This document shows, piece by piece, positions 10,137-22,288 of a DNA stretch of 64,000 nt. The notes under the pieces were generated by a model. That model did no database searches, had not been told where the DNA came from, and worked only from the letters and a program-made list of their open reading frames with translations. Position numbers and translations under genes: made by a program. Every line of letters starts with the position of its first letter. Within the stretch, counting starts at the first letter, position 1. Source of the stretch: Apiospora phragmitis (lineage: Eukaryota; Ascomycota; Sordariomycetes; Amphisphaeriales; Apiosporaceae); NCBI GenBank assembly GCA_038363925.1, contig JAQQWL010000008.1, positions 806,001 to 870,000 on the forward strand, read 5' to 3'.

Positions 10137-12027
10137 TCATTGGAAACCCGGAAAGACGCGTTTCGCTGCTAGCCTCCCTAAAATGAATCAGCATCACACC
10201 AACACAGATGCATGGGCAAATCGTAACTTACAAGGAGGTTTGCCGTCATCACTCGATGTCTCATCAATGGGCATGGCAAGTTCTTGCATTCGCTGCCGAG
10301 AGCCCTCCAAATCTGGTTCTCCAGGATTCCAGGTGGTCAATTTGACCCTTTCTGGCACTCCGATCGGACTCTGCTCCCCGGTCGGAGAGGATGGATGACT
10401 GTACACCTTCTTGACCAAACTGCTTCTCGAAACCCTTCTTTCCCGAAATGATTTGGCTTTGGGAGTCTGCGCGGTGCGGGGCCGTAGTCTCTGCGTCGCC
10501 ATTTCACGCCGGGCCATACTGTTTGTGATCTTCGGGCAGTAGCCTCTTGGGAGCATCGATGTCCTACAAATTGGACACAAAGAGCTGATTTCGCCGAGGA
10601 ATTCATCAATGCATTCGGGATGGAAAATGTGCCCACAGGGCAACTCCCGAATAACGGTGCTGTTCGATTCGAAATGATCCAGGCATATCAGGCAGGTAGG
10701 TTGGTAGTCACTCCGAGTATTGACCTTTGCCGATATAGAGCTTGGTGAGGCATGCGAGAGCGCTCGTTGAATCGGGTCTGGAGATCGAGGTTGCGTGTCT
10801 GGGGGAGGAGCGGGCGCGTCATAACTATATGTGAAAAGAGGAAACGTCTCGATGTGCTCCGCGGGAACTTGGAGGCGCTTGATACCTAAAGCTTCAAGGT
10901 CCGTCTCACCAGACATCACCCGGCGCCGGAGTGATACACGTCTTCGACGTTGAACGTAATGCATCAACAGTGATGTACCGCCAATGACGAAAACCAACAC
11001 GCTGACGATAGCTATGATACAAATCCATAGGCCTGGAAAGTTGTTATCCGCAGAGACATTGAGTCTTGTCCAAATTCGCACGTAATCACGCGGGTCGGGG
11101 TTGTATATCGCTGAGATGTTATCGCCAAAAGGGACTTCGTCAAGTTTTCCCGAGTATAGGCTGAGCTGCGTCATCAAATCGGCTCCCTTGCCACCAGAGA
11201 TAGCGTAAATGGGATAATGATGGCTATTTTTCCATGATCCATCTCCATCAAGTTGCCAGATATCATCATCAGCGGATGGCGGTGGCGCATAGTCGCCATC
11301 AGGCTGGTAAAAAATAAAGGCCCGAAGAGGATCTGACCGAGCCTCGTCCAGGAAAGACATGGCGCAGTCTGCGTTAATCCATGGTGCTATGGCGATAAGG
11401 TTGTAGTTTGTCGGCGGAAGGTTTGCCTGCCGCGTGACGTTTGCTGGAACGATCGTGTCGACGACATTCTGGCAAGGATCGCCTGATGCAAGGTCCGGGA
11501 CATAGAGTAGACCCTGGATCACAGCATTGCCAGTCGGAGCAAAGTTGCTCGACAGTGTCGTGAAGTTCTCTCCGAGTACCTCGAAGTATGATGGCTGTTT
11601 AGGCTATGTTAGAACGGGTGTCTAGAATGTGTACTCAAGGACGACGTTACTCACCGCCGAAGAGGCCGTGAGGTTTCGGACAATAGTGCTAGGGTTCGTC
11701 TTGCCTCCAGAATAACTCGGGCCACTGAAGAGAAGCCTATTCGTTTTCATTAGTGTTGGTCCTGGGATTTTTCAATATGCGCCGCCCGAGGCAATGATTG
11801 CGATCGACGACGATGTGTTCACCATTGTTCGAAGACGGTTGCATCAAGCAACGTGCGTTGAGGTGTATTATGAGGAGCCATAGATCGCACTTGATACTAT
11901 ACAATACCATGCTTCAACTCATCAAAGATTGCGATGGAGTTTGCGATAGGGGCTTGGCAAAGAGGATAGGGGGATAAAAGAAGCTTTTCTTGGCAGACAT
12001 ACACATCATTCCGAATTTCGTTGAGCG
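10137..12027 (-). CDS. PA-TM-RING-type E3 ubiquitin ligase (5' exon unresolved)
   Basis: Single-pass membrane protein with a lumenal N-terminal region, one membrane segment (LWICIIAIVSVLVFVIGG), a basic stop-transfer stretch, and a cytoplasmic RING-H2 finger: CLICLDHF, then PCGHIFHPEC, then CPICR (C3H2C3 spacing). Supported exons, gene order: 11908-12027, 11655-11761, 10232-11594, 10137-10177. Junctions: CACAG acceptor at 12028; GTATTG donor/CCCAG acceptor; GTGAGT donor with TTCTAAC branch; and a final 54-nt intron (GTAAGT, TGCTGAT branch, TTTTAG). That intron replaces a read-through tail with a short C-terminus ending FPGFQ. Upstream of 12028 a GTAAGT donor at 12188 follows a stretch that could encode a signal peptide, but no ATG in the right phase was found, so the first exon is left open. 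Family by architecture; substrate unknown. Confidence 0.75.
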
Positions 12028-12890
12028 CTGTGAGACGTCAGTTTGGGATTGCCAAGACATTGGCATGGGCGCCAAGATGTCGCCGAGCCTGGGGAAGAAT
12101 AGGGACTCCATGCGCGCGCGGGTCTTAGGTTGAGAGACAAATTGCCAGTGAAGTTCGCAAAGCGCGACTGAGGCCAAGAGAGACTTACACATGCTCGAAA
12201 ATCATATTTGGCGACTTCTTGGGCTCTGTCCAAGCCCGCCAGACAACATCCAGAGTCCTGGGCTGGCAGCAGAGCCGACGTTGCGGTCCAGAAAAAAGAG
12301 CGACAAGAACTAAAGTGACCAAATTGGACAGTACCAGAATCGGTTCCTCATAGGCGGGAAAGGGTCAAGCTCGCGGACTGAACAGAACTCGGGTGAGAGA
12401 GTATGCAATGCCAAGCGAAAGTGCCAAGAGAAAAAACGGGAATGAGAGGATGGGGGGGTTGTTAGACTCTGAAATTGAAAGTCGTAAGGCAGGTGGGTAT
12501 ACATAACAATTACCAAATCCTGCTCCCAGCTGTGACAGCACCCGCGTACCCGATTACTACCAGGGAGACGGACGGCACGGGGTGAGTGGGAGCCAGCAAG
12601 TGCCAGGCCTGGGAGCCATTGGTCCATGGTTGGTGGCACCATTTAACCAATCTAGTTCTGACCCGCTGTGATGCTCTCTTGGGTCAATAGTTTTTGTGGC
12701 TAGACCCTATCCCGACAAGCGGGCAAGTGGGCAAAGCTTGCTTTCGCTCAGTTACCCCAGCCAGTAAGAAGACCCGTCAGTCGTACAGGTGCGAGAGCAC
12801 CCAAGTCATTGACAAGGGGTCATCCAAAACTGCCTTCATCAGTCCGAGATACCACAGAGTCGCACGAACTTGGAACCTGAGTGGTGGACA
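12028..12890. other. Probable 5' exon/promoter area of the RING gene
   Basis: A GTAAGT donor (minus strand, 12188) preceded by a hydrophobic-coding stretch suggests the first exon lies around 12190-12360, but the phases do not join cleanly. Nothing else was seen. Confidence 0.3.
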
Positions 12891-13409
12891 CTACGCTGAT
12901 GGGATGTGGACGGATGTTGTCCATGACTGAGGGGCCCTTTCAGAATTCTGGTTGGTGGGAATAAGAAGACGTGATGACAGATCCCAATTCTTTCTCGTCG
13001 GCGGCGTCTGCCTCAAGTGATTAGGTTTGGGTGGCATTTCAGACGACGTCCCGCCCGATTCGATTTCATATGGTAGTGGCTCGCTAAGAGAACCACTTGA
13101 TGTAAGACTCGCTTCTGACAAAAGCTTGTCTTCACTTCACGTCCGCCTCTGACTCTCTGGGAGGCTCTGAATGCTTGTACTGGTAGTGGTACAATTGAAG
13201 AGCGTGTCTAAGGTTGGTGGGTACCTACCTATGCTTCCCTGATCAAGCTGCATAGGGATTGCGACGTCATTTGTAGATAATTGGCGACGACGGTAGTTTG
13301 GATAAATCCACAGACGCCGCATAAAGAATGACCGAGACTGACACGCTGAAACAGACCGGGAGCCCCGGCCCGAAGAGATGCTCGAGAACCTACGCAGCAA
13401 CGCAGTCAT
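12891..13409 (-). CDS. Possible small two-exon gene with a mitochondrial-type N-terminus
   Basis: Not recognised. A frame starting at 13409 begins MTALLRRFSSISSGRG, rich in Arg/Ser and lacking acids, as in mitochondrial presequences, and runs to 13137. A second open stretch on the same strand (12891-13121) has protein-like, Pro/Ser-rich composition (EMPPKPNHLRQTPPTRKNW). A GTAGGT donor just after MQLDQGSIG and AG sites near 13130 could join them. No homology supports this, so it is listed as a weak candidate only. Confidence 0.22.
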
Positions 13410-14436
13410 GACAATTGTAAAGCATCAGGTCTCACCCGTGCCTTGTTTTGGATGTAGGTGAAAGTCATGTTAACCGTGACAGCTGAAAGAGCTGGGCTTC
13501 AAGTGTTTACTACTTCCTAACCCAGGATGGAAAATATCCTGAAGGTTCAACTCATGTAAGGTTCGCTCACCCGTCCCCACATGTAACATCCATCTGATGA
13601 CTCGCGGGGCCCTTTATGCCCATCGAATGAAGACCTGATCGGCATTGGGCAAGCTTCAAATAATAACCTAACTCACCACGAGCAACAATCTGGTTTCTGG
13701 CTATGATATCTCTGGCGGCTTCCGTCAACCGGCAACGTGCACGTACGTCGCCGCGAAAGGACATATGTAACCAGCGTTGACTGCATGTAGACGTCCGATG
13801 TAAGCTGGGACAAAGCTGGTGCCACGGATCTTTACGGGGTCGTACATTCGTACAATGGAGGTTACTCATTACTCAATGGCCCAAGGGTCCAACTCTATGG
13901 AGATGTAACAGCTCGGGTAGTCGGAAGGACCTGGCTCTGGTACTCACGCCAACATGAAGGAGGTTGCCGATTACGAGCAGTCGAAGTGTAAGAAGCGGTT
14001 GCTATCTCCTCCATGGTAATTCCCATTGGCAATTTCCATGGTAAGAGGTTGCATGACGTTTATGAACTGATAGCAGACGCAGTGTGCGTTGCATTTCAAA
14101 GTTGCGTGAAGTTAGTTGCCTTGTACATTCGCGGGGCTAGCCGCAAGAATTTCACGACACCTTCAATAGCTTCTTCGATTAGAGTATACGCCATTAGCAG
14201 AATGCAAGGAATTTTCAAGTTTGATTACAATACTACACTGGTGACGCAATTCAAAGTTCAAAATTTTATAGCAAATGTTGGGATACTTGTATGTGGTGTC
14301 AATCCGAATAAGGGGTAAAGCTGCGGAGAGGGCCGGCTACTGGCGAGTATCATGAGTCGAGATCTGTGACACACCTATCGAGCATGATCAAGGAAAGAAC
14401 CGCAGTGTGTTCAACTGTGTATTGTGCTAGCCTAGC
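13410..14436. other. Intergenic, about 1 kb
   Basis: Only short frames without family features; 3' flank of the DUF726 gene. No repeat or RNA gene seen. Confidence 0.45.
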
Positions 14437-16880
14437 TCAGTCCTCCAGCCGTAATGCCTCGGTATAGACAACCATGTCGCCTCCGTCATCACTGTCTTCC
14501 ATCTGGATGCCAGTGAATTCGTCCTCGTCTTCGCTGTCGGCGTCATGTTCGACATGCCCTGCGTCGTGTTCTGAATATGGCGGAGGCGGAGCGTCGATGC
14601 TCGATATGCTGCCCGCAGTGGAGGATGCAACAGGCGCAACCGGCTGTTCACGAGTTTTGCTGGAACTACCACCCTTTTGCTCCTCAGCGACTTTGAAAGC
14701 CGCCAATTCATCGCGTACTGTCGTGCCGCTCTTCTGCCGCTGGAGGTTCTTGACATCCAGGTCGAACTTCTCATTGGCCATGTCGGTTGCGGTGTGTTTG
14801 GAGGGACCAATATACGACTTGTCGTCGATATCGATTAGGTTGCCCATCTCGGCAAAGTCGTCATTGTGAAGCAGTATGGCGTCCTGCTCTTTCTCAATTG
14901 CGGCTTGTCCGTCCTTAACATTGGGGAACCCACAGCGTGTCAAGATCTTGGGCATCAGGTCGGGATACCGAAGATGACCTGTGACCTCGGCGCTGAGATC
15001 CAGGTTCTCGACCCCTTCGACTTCGTCGCTGATCGCTTGTAAGCCGGCAATGCCCAGCTGTGCACTCGTCGCCCGATATAGGAAGGCAAGGATGTAGTCA
15101 TTCTCGGAGTAGACATTGAACAGCTTGCCCGAGACAACCGTCCTCATCATTTGCCAGTGGCCCGGATTAGACGGGACTGGCGCTGCGACAAGTACAACTG
15201 AGTCCACGAGCCCAAATGCCTTTTTCTCCGCTAGCGACTTCAAACAGGAGTAGATCACGCGAGCGCCGAGGGAGTAGCCCACCAGAGTAACTGGTCTTTC
15301 GCCTTGTACTTTGTTGATCAAAGCGTCAGCCAGCACCTTGCCCGCCTTTTCTGATCTGTTCCTTGCCAAGCTGAAAGGATTATCAATACTTGTAGCCATG
15401 CCGATGAGATATGCCGGCCACAGAGCAGACCACAATGAGACCAGCACCGTCCTCTTCAGGATCTCAGATTTGATGGCACCCCAAGCGTAGGAACTGACAA
15501 GCTCGGTGAGTTCGGTACCCAGAGACAGAAGGCTCTCCATTTCGTATCGAAGCGCAAAGACCTCGGACTCGTCGCCCAGAGCCCGCCACGGCTTTGTCAC
15601 GTCTTCTGCTTCCTTGAGCCAGCCGTTGACGCCAATCGTGACACGCAAGCGGCGGTCATCCGGGGAATCCTTCTTCCACTTATCACCCCATTCTGCTTTG
15701 AGGGAAGAAATCGAAAGTCCTCGACTTCCTTGGCATATTGGTCCACTTTCTGTCCTGTCATCCCGGCCCCGAATGCTCCGAAGATGGTGCCGACCAGGGC
15801 GCCGTTCATCCAGAAGATGCCGAGGAAACTGGCAAGTCCGCCGAGCCCAACGCCTCCCATTAGCCCTCCTATAGCTCCAGCTACGACCGGGGCCGCTAGA
15901 CCCCCTGTGATACCAATCACGGCCGCTCCGGCGACGCTTGCCAGCCCAACTTTCCAGAGCCGACTACTCTGCCCTGCCTCTCTGCGTTTCTGGGCCTCTG
16001 CTTCAGCAGACATGGCATCCGCCTTCTGGACAGATTCGACCATGGTTGTCGCGATCGCGGTCTCCTCACTGTCCAAGAATATTGGCGGGATCTCCATGGC
16101 CGAGGCAAGGTAGCAGGCCAGAGCCCGGGAGTAGGCCGAGTAGTTGCCGATGGCCAACAGCAGCAGGAGGGTGCTGCTCAGGGCCTCCTTACGGTCATCT
16201 AGCGGGATCGTAGTGAGCCGAGTCGGGATAGGGTGATAGACGCTCTGGAACGCGGGGACGTTAAGGGTGCTCGCAGCGACTTGCTGCGCGGCAGGCAGAC
16301 TGCCGCCCTGCGCATCCGAAGCTGCCGCGTTTCCGAAACTCAGCAGATCCTCGCCCTCGGCGGGCTCTTCGGTCTTCTTCTTCGCGAGGACATCTGCCCG
16401 CTTCCGGCGTGCCTCGAGTATCTTCTGGTCGTCGGGGCTCGCCACGACCTCCTTCAGCTTGGCGAGAACCTCGGCGCGCCAAGAGTCAAAATGCGTAAGT
16501 GCCGCTCTACGCAGGCGGATCAGCGCTGGGCTAGGTGGCGCGCGACGTTGTTGTTGCGCATTGCTGCGAGAATCGTTTTCCTCCTGGTGTAGTACTGACG
16601 TGGAGGAGTCAGCATCGCTGCTGCGTGTTGCGAACAGAGGTGCAACGTCATTATTGCCTTGCTGCTGCTGCTGCCGCCGCGACGACGAGGGCAGGGGATG
16701 CGCGGCGCCGGCAGCATTCCGCGCTGGTGACTCGTCGGGGCTGCTGTTGCTACTCTGCGGTAATTCGAGCTGACTGCGCATGTAGGCAGTGACTTCGACG
16801 ACGAGGGCATAGAAGGCCTTACGCCGAGCGCCGTTAAGCACCACAAGCAGTTGGCGCGGTTCGGTGCTGAGGGGCGCCAT
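14437..16880 (-). CDS. DUF726 (TMCO4-like) membrane alpha/beta hydrolase, with a frame break
   Basis: Putative membrane-anchored hydrolase of the DUF726 family; physiological substrate unknown. The N-terminal half contains a Gln/Ser-rich linker, an acidic LLSFGNAA segment, then a glycine-rich hydrophobic block (AGAAVIGITGGLAAPVVAG and following) forming two or more membrane segments. The C-terminal half has VTIGVNGWL (start of the hydrolase fold), the nucleophile elbow LVGYSLGARV (G-x-S-x-G), VLVAAPVPSNPGHW, and NDYILAFLYR near the catalytic acid, ending in a disordered acidic tail. The halves are in different frames. They join as DFRFLP-LKAEWGDKW if the three-base G run at 15702-15704 (CCC on the coding strand) is read as four, giving 814 aa. 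No intron can bridge the gap. Treat as one gene. Confidence 0.85.
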
Positions 16881-17585
16881 GGCTCATACTCATTGGCACG
16901 CAGTCTACGTACTGGAAAAACCCGAGGGAAACAGGACAATACTTGGGATTACAGTTCAGTATTTCACGGGGTATATGTCTATGTAAACAGCAATTCTCCT
17001 TTCGCGTGCCGTAGTGGCATCTTGTTGCTGTGCCGTTCAATCTATCTCGGTCTAGGCAGCCACTTGAGATTAAAAATAGAACCAATGGGGGCCGGAACCC
17101 CCACCACTTTGGAATTGGCCCCCAAACTAAGTCGCCCGAGTACAGCATCTGCTGACGCCAAGCACCTTAGGGCGGGCAATACGGGCATGGCTGAAGCTAA
17201 GAATCAGATTCAAGACTATGCCCTTGTCTGGCACAAGCCACTACTATCATAGAGAGGTCTTGACTGTTTGTCTTTTCAGAACCCAATATCATTAGTTGCT
17301 CGTTGCGGCCGAGAGCGGGCCGCGCCTGAAGACAGGTATTGAGACCAAGAATCGAGTCCGTATTGTCATGTTCCTTGGCGTTTGTACGCACACCTATTAG
17401 CTAACAACACCAGGGATGAATGGTCAAGATATATCGATTATGGCCGCCGCAAGCGTATTAGCAATTGTGAGTGTCGATATCATTGATAATATGGTGACAA
17501 CTCTCAAGATACTCGCCTACGTTTGCTGAGCAGCGTCAACTTCAACAGAAACAAACTTGCCCATGATGGAACCACCAATTCCCGT
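16881..17585. other. Intergenic
   Basis: Promoter of the DUF726 gene and 3' flank of the SAT4 gene; no supported feature. Confidence 0.45.
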
Positions 17586-18838
17586 TCACCCCCTCTCGAT
17601 CGAACCAGCTTCTCGCCCACGGATCGTGTATGCATGCTTCGGAGGCCGATTAAACACGGGTAATTCAGCCCCGGCTTCGTCATCGGGCAATACCTGGTGG
17701 ATCCTAGCCCGCTGTTGTACGCGGTAAGTGTGCCAGATAGGGGGCAAAGCCATGGCTATCAACCCGATGCCACACTCCAGAACGGACCAGATTAGCAGGC
17801 CGCCAAGATCGTATGCTAGAATGATGCCAGTCCATCGTCAGCCGCGAGCCGCAAATCAAAAAGATCTCCTACTTACCCACTCCATTTTTCGAGTGTCCAA
17901 CTAGTGCAGCATTATAATCCATAATGTACGGTATGCGCAGCAGAGTACAAATCGAAGCCAGGGCGCTCAGGCCCAACACAACGCCTGCAGCAAGCTTCTT
18001 GCGGACTGGTATCAACGTCCGCCACAGCATGTAGGCGGGGAACAGGGCGCAGAGCCAGTCGGTCAGAATCCTGGCGACGGTGGAGAAAGTCGCGATGATA
18101 ACGACAGTGTCCCTCGAGGCGCACTCTCCATGGAAACGTCCCTTCCAGCTGGCCTCGATGGGTCGACATTCGCCCATGGTTCCGGCCTCTGTCACGACGA
18201 AGCCAACCACGGTGACGATGAAGATGCCGAAGATGCAGGCACGGTAGCTGCGGATGGGACCGGCGATGCGGAGAAAGAGAATGCACACGGCGCTCTTGAT
18301 GCACACCAGCACACCCGAGTATAGAGCCCTTATGCACGTCGAGTCAGCAAGCGTATAGCGAAGGACATATCGCAGACAATATAAAAGAAAGGACCGAGGG
18401 GTGCATACATGGCGATGAAGAACATCAGCCCCAGTGACACCGCTAGGGACTCGGGATCGTTGCTGATCTCAAGTGTCTCGTTTTGGACTCCGATCCCACC
18501 GAAGTTGCCATACCCGCAGGTTGCCGTAAATCCAAGGTACAAAATCTAAACAAGGTCAGAAAATTACGTCTGATAAGGTAGGTATTCGACCCCTCCGATC
18601 TGGCCTTTCTCTGCTGTTACCCCCTCAAGTCTTTCCTTGTTTTCCCTTTCTACAGCCAAGCAAACAGTGCTGTACTTACAAGACCCGAAGCAACAGGTAG
18701 ATCATCCCAGCCCGAATTCTTCTCCCGTAGTCAGAAAAAGGGTCGACTGCCCACGAAGATTGTCGTAACAAGTGCCGAGACGATACTGCAGAGCAGAAGG
18801 GATCGGCTGAAGCCCACAGGCCCTGGAAATGCTGTCAT
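17586..18838 (-). pseudogene. SAT4/rhodopsin-domain integral membrane protein with an in-frame stop
   Basis: Fungal seven-TM rhodopsin-domain (SAT4/PTH11-like) protein. Exons, gene order: 18680-18838, 18409-18545, 17877-18328, 17586-17815 (978 nt, 326 codons). All introns have good donors and branch points (TGCTGAC in intron 2). Motifs: SALVTTIFVGSRPFF in TM1, GWDDLPVASG (family W-D-D), LYSGVLVCIKSAVCILFLRI, TEAGTMGECRPI (loop cysteine), ECGIGLIAMALP, and a hydrophilic C-terminus. Codon 36 (18731-18733) is TGA, exactly where family members carry a basic residue after TM1 (SRPFF-stop-LREKNSGWDD). A CGA-to-TGA transition would explain it. The frame is continuous across the stop, so this is a substitution, not an indel. 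Either the allele is dead or this base is wrong. Role (receptor, transporter) unknown. Confidence 0.78.
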
Positions 18839-19854
18839 TGTGTGTGCAAAACGGCGTAAGTAATGGAGTTGGGTTGGTGTAGCCCACTGGTCTTGAAACC
18901 AAGATGTAAGGGCGTATAGAGCATACTGTGACCAGTCACCCCGGGGTGCCGAGCACAGGGAAGCAATGTTTTCTGGTTTACACTCAGGGACGACTCCCCA
19001 CCGGCCACTGTTTGCTATAAAACATGGGATCGTGCAATGCGCATGCTAGTGTCCGTCTATGGTCAGGGATGCTACGGTGAATATTGCCTTGGATGGTGGT
19101 TGTCCATCCACGGAGTAGACCAACGGCAAGATATTTCTCGCTTAAATCAACTAAGTATGAATTTAGTTTGCATCTCTCGTCACACCATTGCCTGATTCCT
19201 GCACCAGCATGCATACATCAGTATGCGTTTCCTCCACCCTACAGAGTATGTCCCTGAGCCTGCATTCAGGTGGCTTTTTGGCTCAAGATGATTCATCACT
19301 CAAGTGTGTGGTACTTATGGGGAGCTGTTCATGTTGTCTTTGGGAGTCAATGCTGGCTGTGGTCTTGCCGAATGCAAAACAATGGCTTGGATGTGTTTTG
19401 CCAAAATTCCACTCCTGTAATATTGGAATGTCTTGGACATATCCATATATCTCAACTCCAGCAACCTGATTATCGCAACCTCAATTGCTTCTAGCGAATT
19501 TGCATCCTATTGTGTACCATTCACACCCGAAAATGTCGTAGGTCCAATGTCTGTGAGCTTTGGCAGTCCTTGTTAGCATAATCCTTTTCATCCATTTGTG
19601 CAGTCACAACAGTTTACTCACAGTTGAAAGACAGCTTGTACTTTTGATGGCATTCTTCAGTTCACATCACATGAATGTGTTCCACATGCCAGTAGTAACA
19701 ATGTTATAATGCTGCCGTCTACATGTGCCGATGCCCATGTTTATGTAGGCCTTGATGATACAAGTTTAGGCGTTGGTTGCGCTAGACACCGTTCCTGGGG
19801 AAAGTCTAGGTACTCTTCGGGATCGTAGTCTTTGGGATCGTGATCGGACAGCCT
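18839..19854. other. Intergenic, about 1 kb
   Basis: Several 60-90-codon frames, none with recognisable motifs. No RNA gene seen. Confidence 0.4.
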
Positions 19855-20376
19855 CTATTCATAGTAATGGGGCAGCCCCTCGATTGGCAAGAGCCCATCA
19901 GGCAATCTCTCGGTCAAGGAACCCAGAAAGGCACAGTAGTGGTAACCGTCGGTGAACGTTTGCTGAAAATGCATGTGATCAGGGTCGATATGCAGAACGT
20001 GATCGACTCTATCGATCAATCTTATCACACCGTCACCCATCTTTTTCAAGTTGACATAGAGGTGGCCCATTGGGAAGAAAGAGAACACCTCGCCCTCTTG
20101 GTAGATATCGTATACGGTCAGCTTCGTACTGTAGTGCTTGAGTGCTGCATCTCGACTCTGGGTATTGAGACTGAGTAAAGGAGAGACGAGGCGGATATCT
20201 GGCAGCAAGCATGGTTTATCGTCATGAATTACGAATTCTCGTTCATTGCCTTCGTCCTCGAGGAACATATCGAAAATCGTGGCCCATATTTCCGGAGGCA
20301 ATCTGGGACAGTGGGTGAGAACCTTCTTAGCCTTCATCTGGGCCTTCTTCATGGCGTTGTCTGCAGAATCGCCCAT
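19855..20376 (-). CDS. 2EXR-domain protein
   Basis: A 173-aa protein with the fungal 2EXR signature near the N-terminus: RLPPEIWATIFDMFLED (F-box-like helix), followed by the return half PDIRLVSPLLSLNTQSRDAAL and KHYSTKLTVYDI. These proteins are abundant in Pezizomycotina and their function is unknown; some resemble F-box adaptors. Single exon, ATG at 20376, with a basic N-terminus (MKKAQMKAKKVL). It is shorter than many family members. Family call rests on the paired motif only. Confidence 0.7.
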   Translation of the reverse strand: MGDSADNAMKKAQMKAKKVLTHCPRLPPEIWATIFDMFLEDEGNEREFVIHDDKPCLLPDIRLVSPLLSLNTQSRDAALKHYSTKLTVYDIYQEGEVFSFFPMGHLYVNLKKMGDGVIRLIDRVDHVLHIDPDHMHFQQTFTDGYHYCAFLGSLTERLPDGLLPIEGLPHYYE

Positions 20377-21428
20377 TCTTCGCCTGTTGATTGGTGTTTG
20401 GAGAAGAGTTGTCGACGATACGCAAATGGCGGTGCGGATAATTATGTGTGAATCATGAAATTCGTTTCTGTTCTTTGACTACTTGCCTGTAGCAATTACC
20501 TGTGCAACTTCCCATTTCTGATTTTTCACACCTAAGTAGAGGTACATAGCTTCTCGGCGATGAACCTACACCATATGTAAAGCACACATTCTCGCCACCC
20601 TTACCAGACTGCTTTCATACTCTGAAATAGAAATTGATGTGTTCCCCATCCCAGGCTGTCCTGTGACCAGCTACTCAGCTATCTTCCGTTATACCGCTCA
20701 GTCGAATACCCAAGTATACGCGGAAGCCGGATCAGGGATGGGCTAATACCAAAGAAGAATGAATATATTGACACAACTTCACTTGAGTGATACCTCATCG
20801 GACGATGGAAACCGTCCATTATTATTTCATCTCATCTGTGTTATCACTCGACCGTCTCATAGCCGTCCGAAGGTACTACTCATTTCGTGACTTTGCCCTT
20901 GGAGAAGTCAAGGCAAAGCAAACCATTCTGCCCTCAAGACCACTCTGTCATGGATGCCACATGCTCGGAGGAGCAATGTTAGCAGGCACTCAACTGGTAC
21001 GGCCTTAGCACGATGCATAGTGAAATGGTACAGCGCATTAACCAAAGGTGATGAGGCCCAGGATGTCGGCTTTCGGCTTAGCAGGAACGCCCCTATGCGT
21101 TGCGTTGTTGTACATGCAGTCTGGCAGGAGAGATCATTGACCAGCCCAATTGCTGTATAATCAATACCCTGCGTATTATGGTGTGGGAATGCGATATAAA
21201 CGTGTCTCTTTGGGGCGACCTGGCTTCTGCATCGGACCATATCTATATCCGTGTGTGCCTTCTCACCAACTTTTGCGTTTCAGGACTTCCTAGGCACCGA
21301 TGGAAAGCAGGCGAATGTAACGTAATCGCCATAGAAGAACCTGGCTCCTGCTTACCGCTCATCGCTGGGCTTTAGCACACACACAGCCAATGGCTCGGAG
21401 ACAAACAGTATCCTAAGCACCCGTCTCA
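20377..21428. other. Intergenic, about 1 kb
   Basis: No supported coding sequence. Short frames at 20787-21375 look like noise. Confidence 0.45.
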
Positions 21429-22288
21429 TTATTCGTCATCCTCTTCATCCTCCTCCACCTCTTCCTCACTGTTATCCTCTCCCTGCTTGAAGACAACCTT
21501 TTCGCACAACTGCAGCATCTGCCGCACTGGAAGCCCCACGACGTTATCCACGCTCCCTTCTACCTTCTCGACCAACACCATGCCCGCAAGACCCTGTATC
21601 GCGTAGCCGCCGGCCTTGTCGACGCCCTCGCGCGTCCGCACGTAACTCCGGATGACGTCGTCGGGCAGGCCGTCCGTCTCCTTGGCGAAGTAGACCTTGG
21701 TCTCCTCGACGTGGGTCTCGATCTCGTAGCCCGGGTGGGTGGCCTCCTCCTTGGGGGCCAGGCAGCAGACGGCGCTCAGGACGCGGTGGACGCGCGTGTC
21801 GCGCAGGTGCTGCAGCATGCGCACGTGCGAGGCCTCGCTCGCGGGCTTTTCGAGGATGCGGCCGTCGCGCGTCACGATGACCGTGTCGGCCGAGATGACC
21901 AGGTCCGGCTCCTCCCCCTTCTCGACCGCCTGCCCGTACACGTCGAGGGCCTTTTGCCGCGCCGTCGCCGCCACGTACTCGAACGGCACCAGCGTCGTCT
22001 TGGACAGGTCCTCGGGCAGCGTCGACGGCACCACCTGGAAGTCGGTCAGGCCCAGCCGGTGCAGCAGCGCTTTGCGCCGCGGCGACCCGGAGGCCAGGAT
22101 GACCTTGTGGGTCTTCATGTAGGTCAAGATGGGGATTTCGAGTGGTGGCGGGGGTTTCCGGGTCGTCGGCGGCCCGGCGGGCTGTCGGATGGGCAGGCCA
22201 TGATCTCGGGCGGCGGCGTCGTAGTCGGGGGGGAGTCCGACGGTGTGCCGTCGGGGTTATTCGACAGTAAAGGCTTTTTCTCGCTCAT
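21429..22288 (-). CDS. Maf-family nucleotide pyrophosphatase, frame break in the N-terminal extension
   Basis: Maf/YhdE-type nucleoside triphosphate pyrophosphatase (house-cleaning of non-canonical or methylated nucleotides). Visible: VILASGSPRRKALL (S-x-S-P-R-R nucleotide motif), DLVISADTVIV, EKPASEASHVRMLQHLR, GYAIQGLAGMVLVEKVEGS and NVVGLPV, then an acidic tail. The conserved core is open from about 22180 but has no good ATG. An upstream ATG at 22288 opens with MSEKKPLLS, and fungal Mafs carry such an extension ending in a Pro stretch before the core. The two frames join if the seven-G run at 22227-22233 is read as eight, giving DSPPDYDAAARDHGLP through PPPPLEIPILTYM and 286 aa. I therefore place the start at 22288. 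Confidence 0.87.

Noticed and set aside
13567..13869. 100-codon minus-strand frame
   Set aside because: No conserved pattern and no plausible neighbouring exon.
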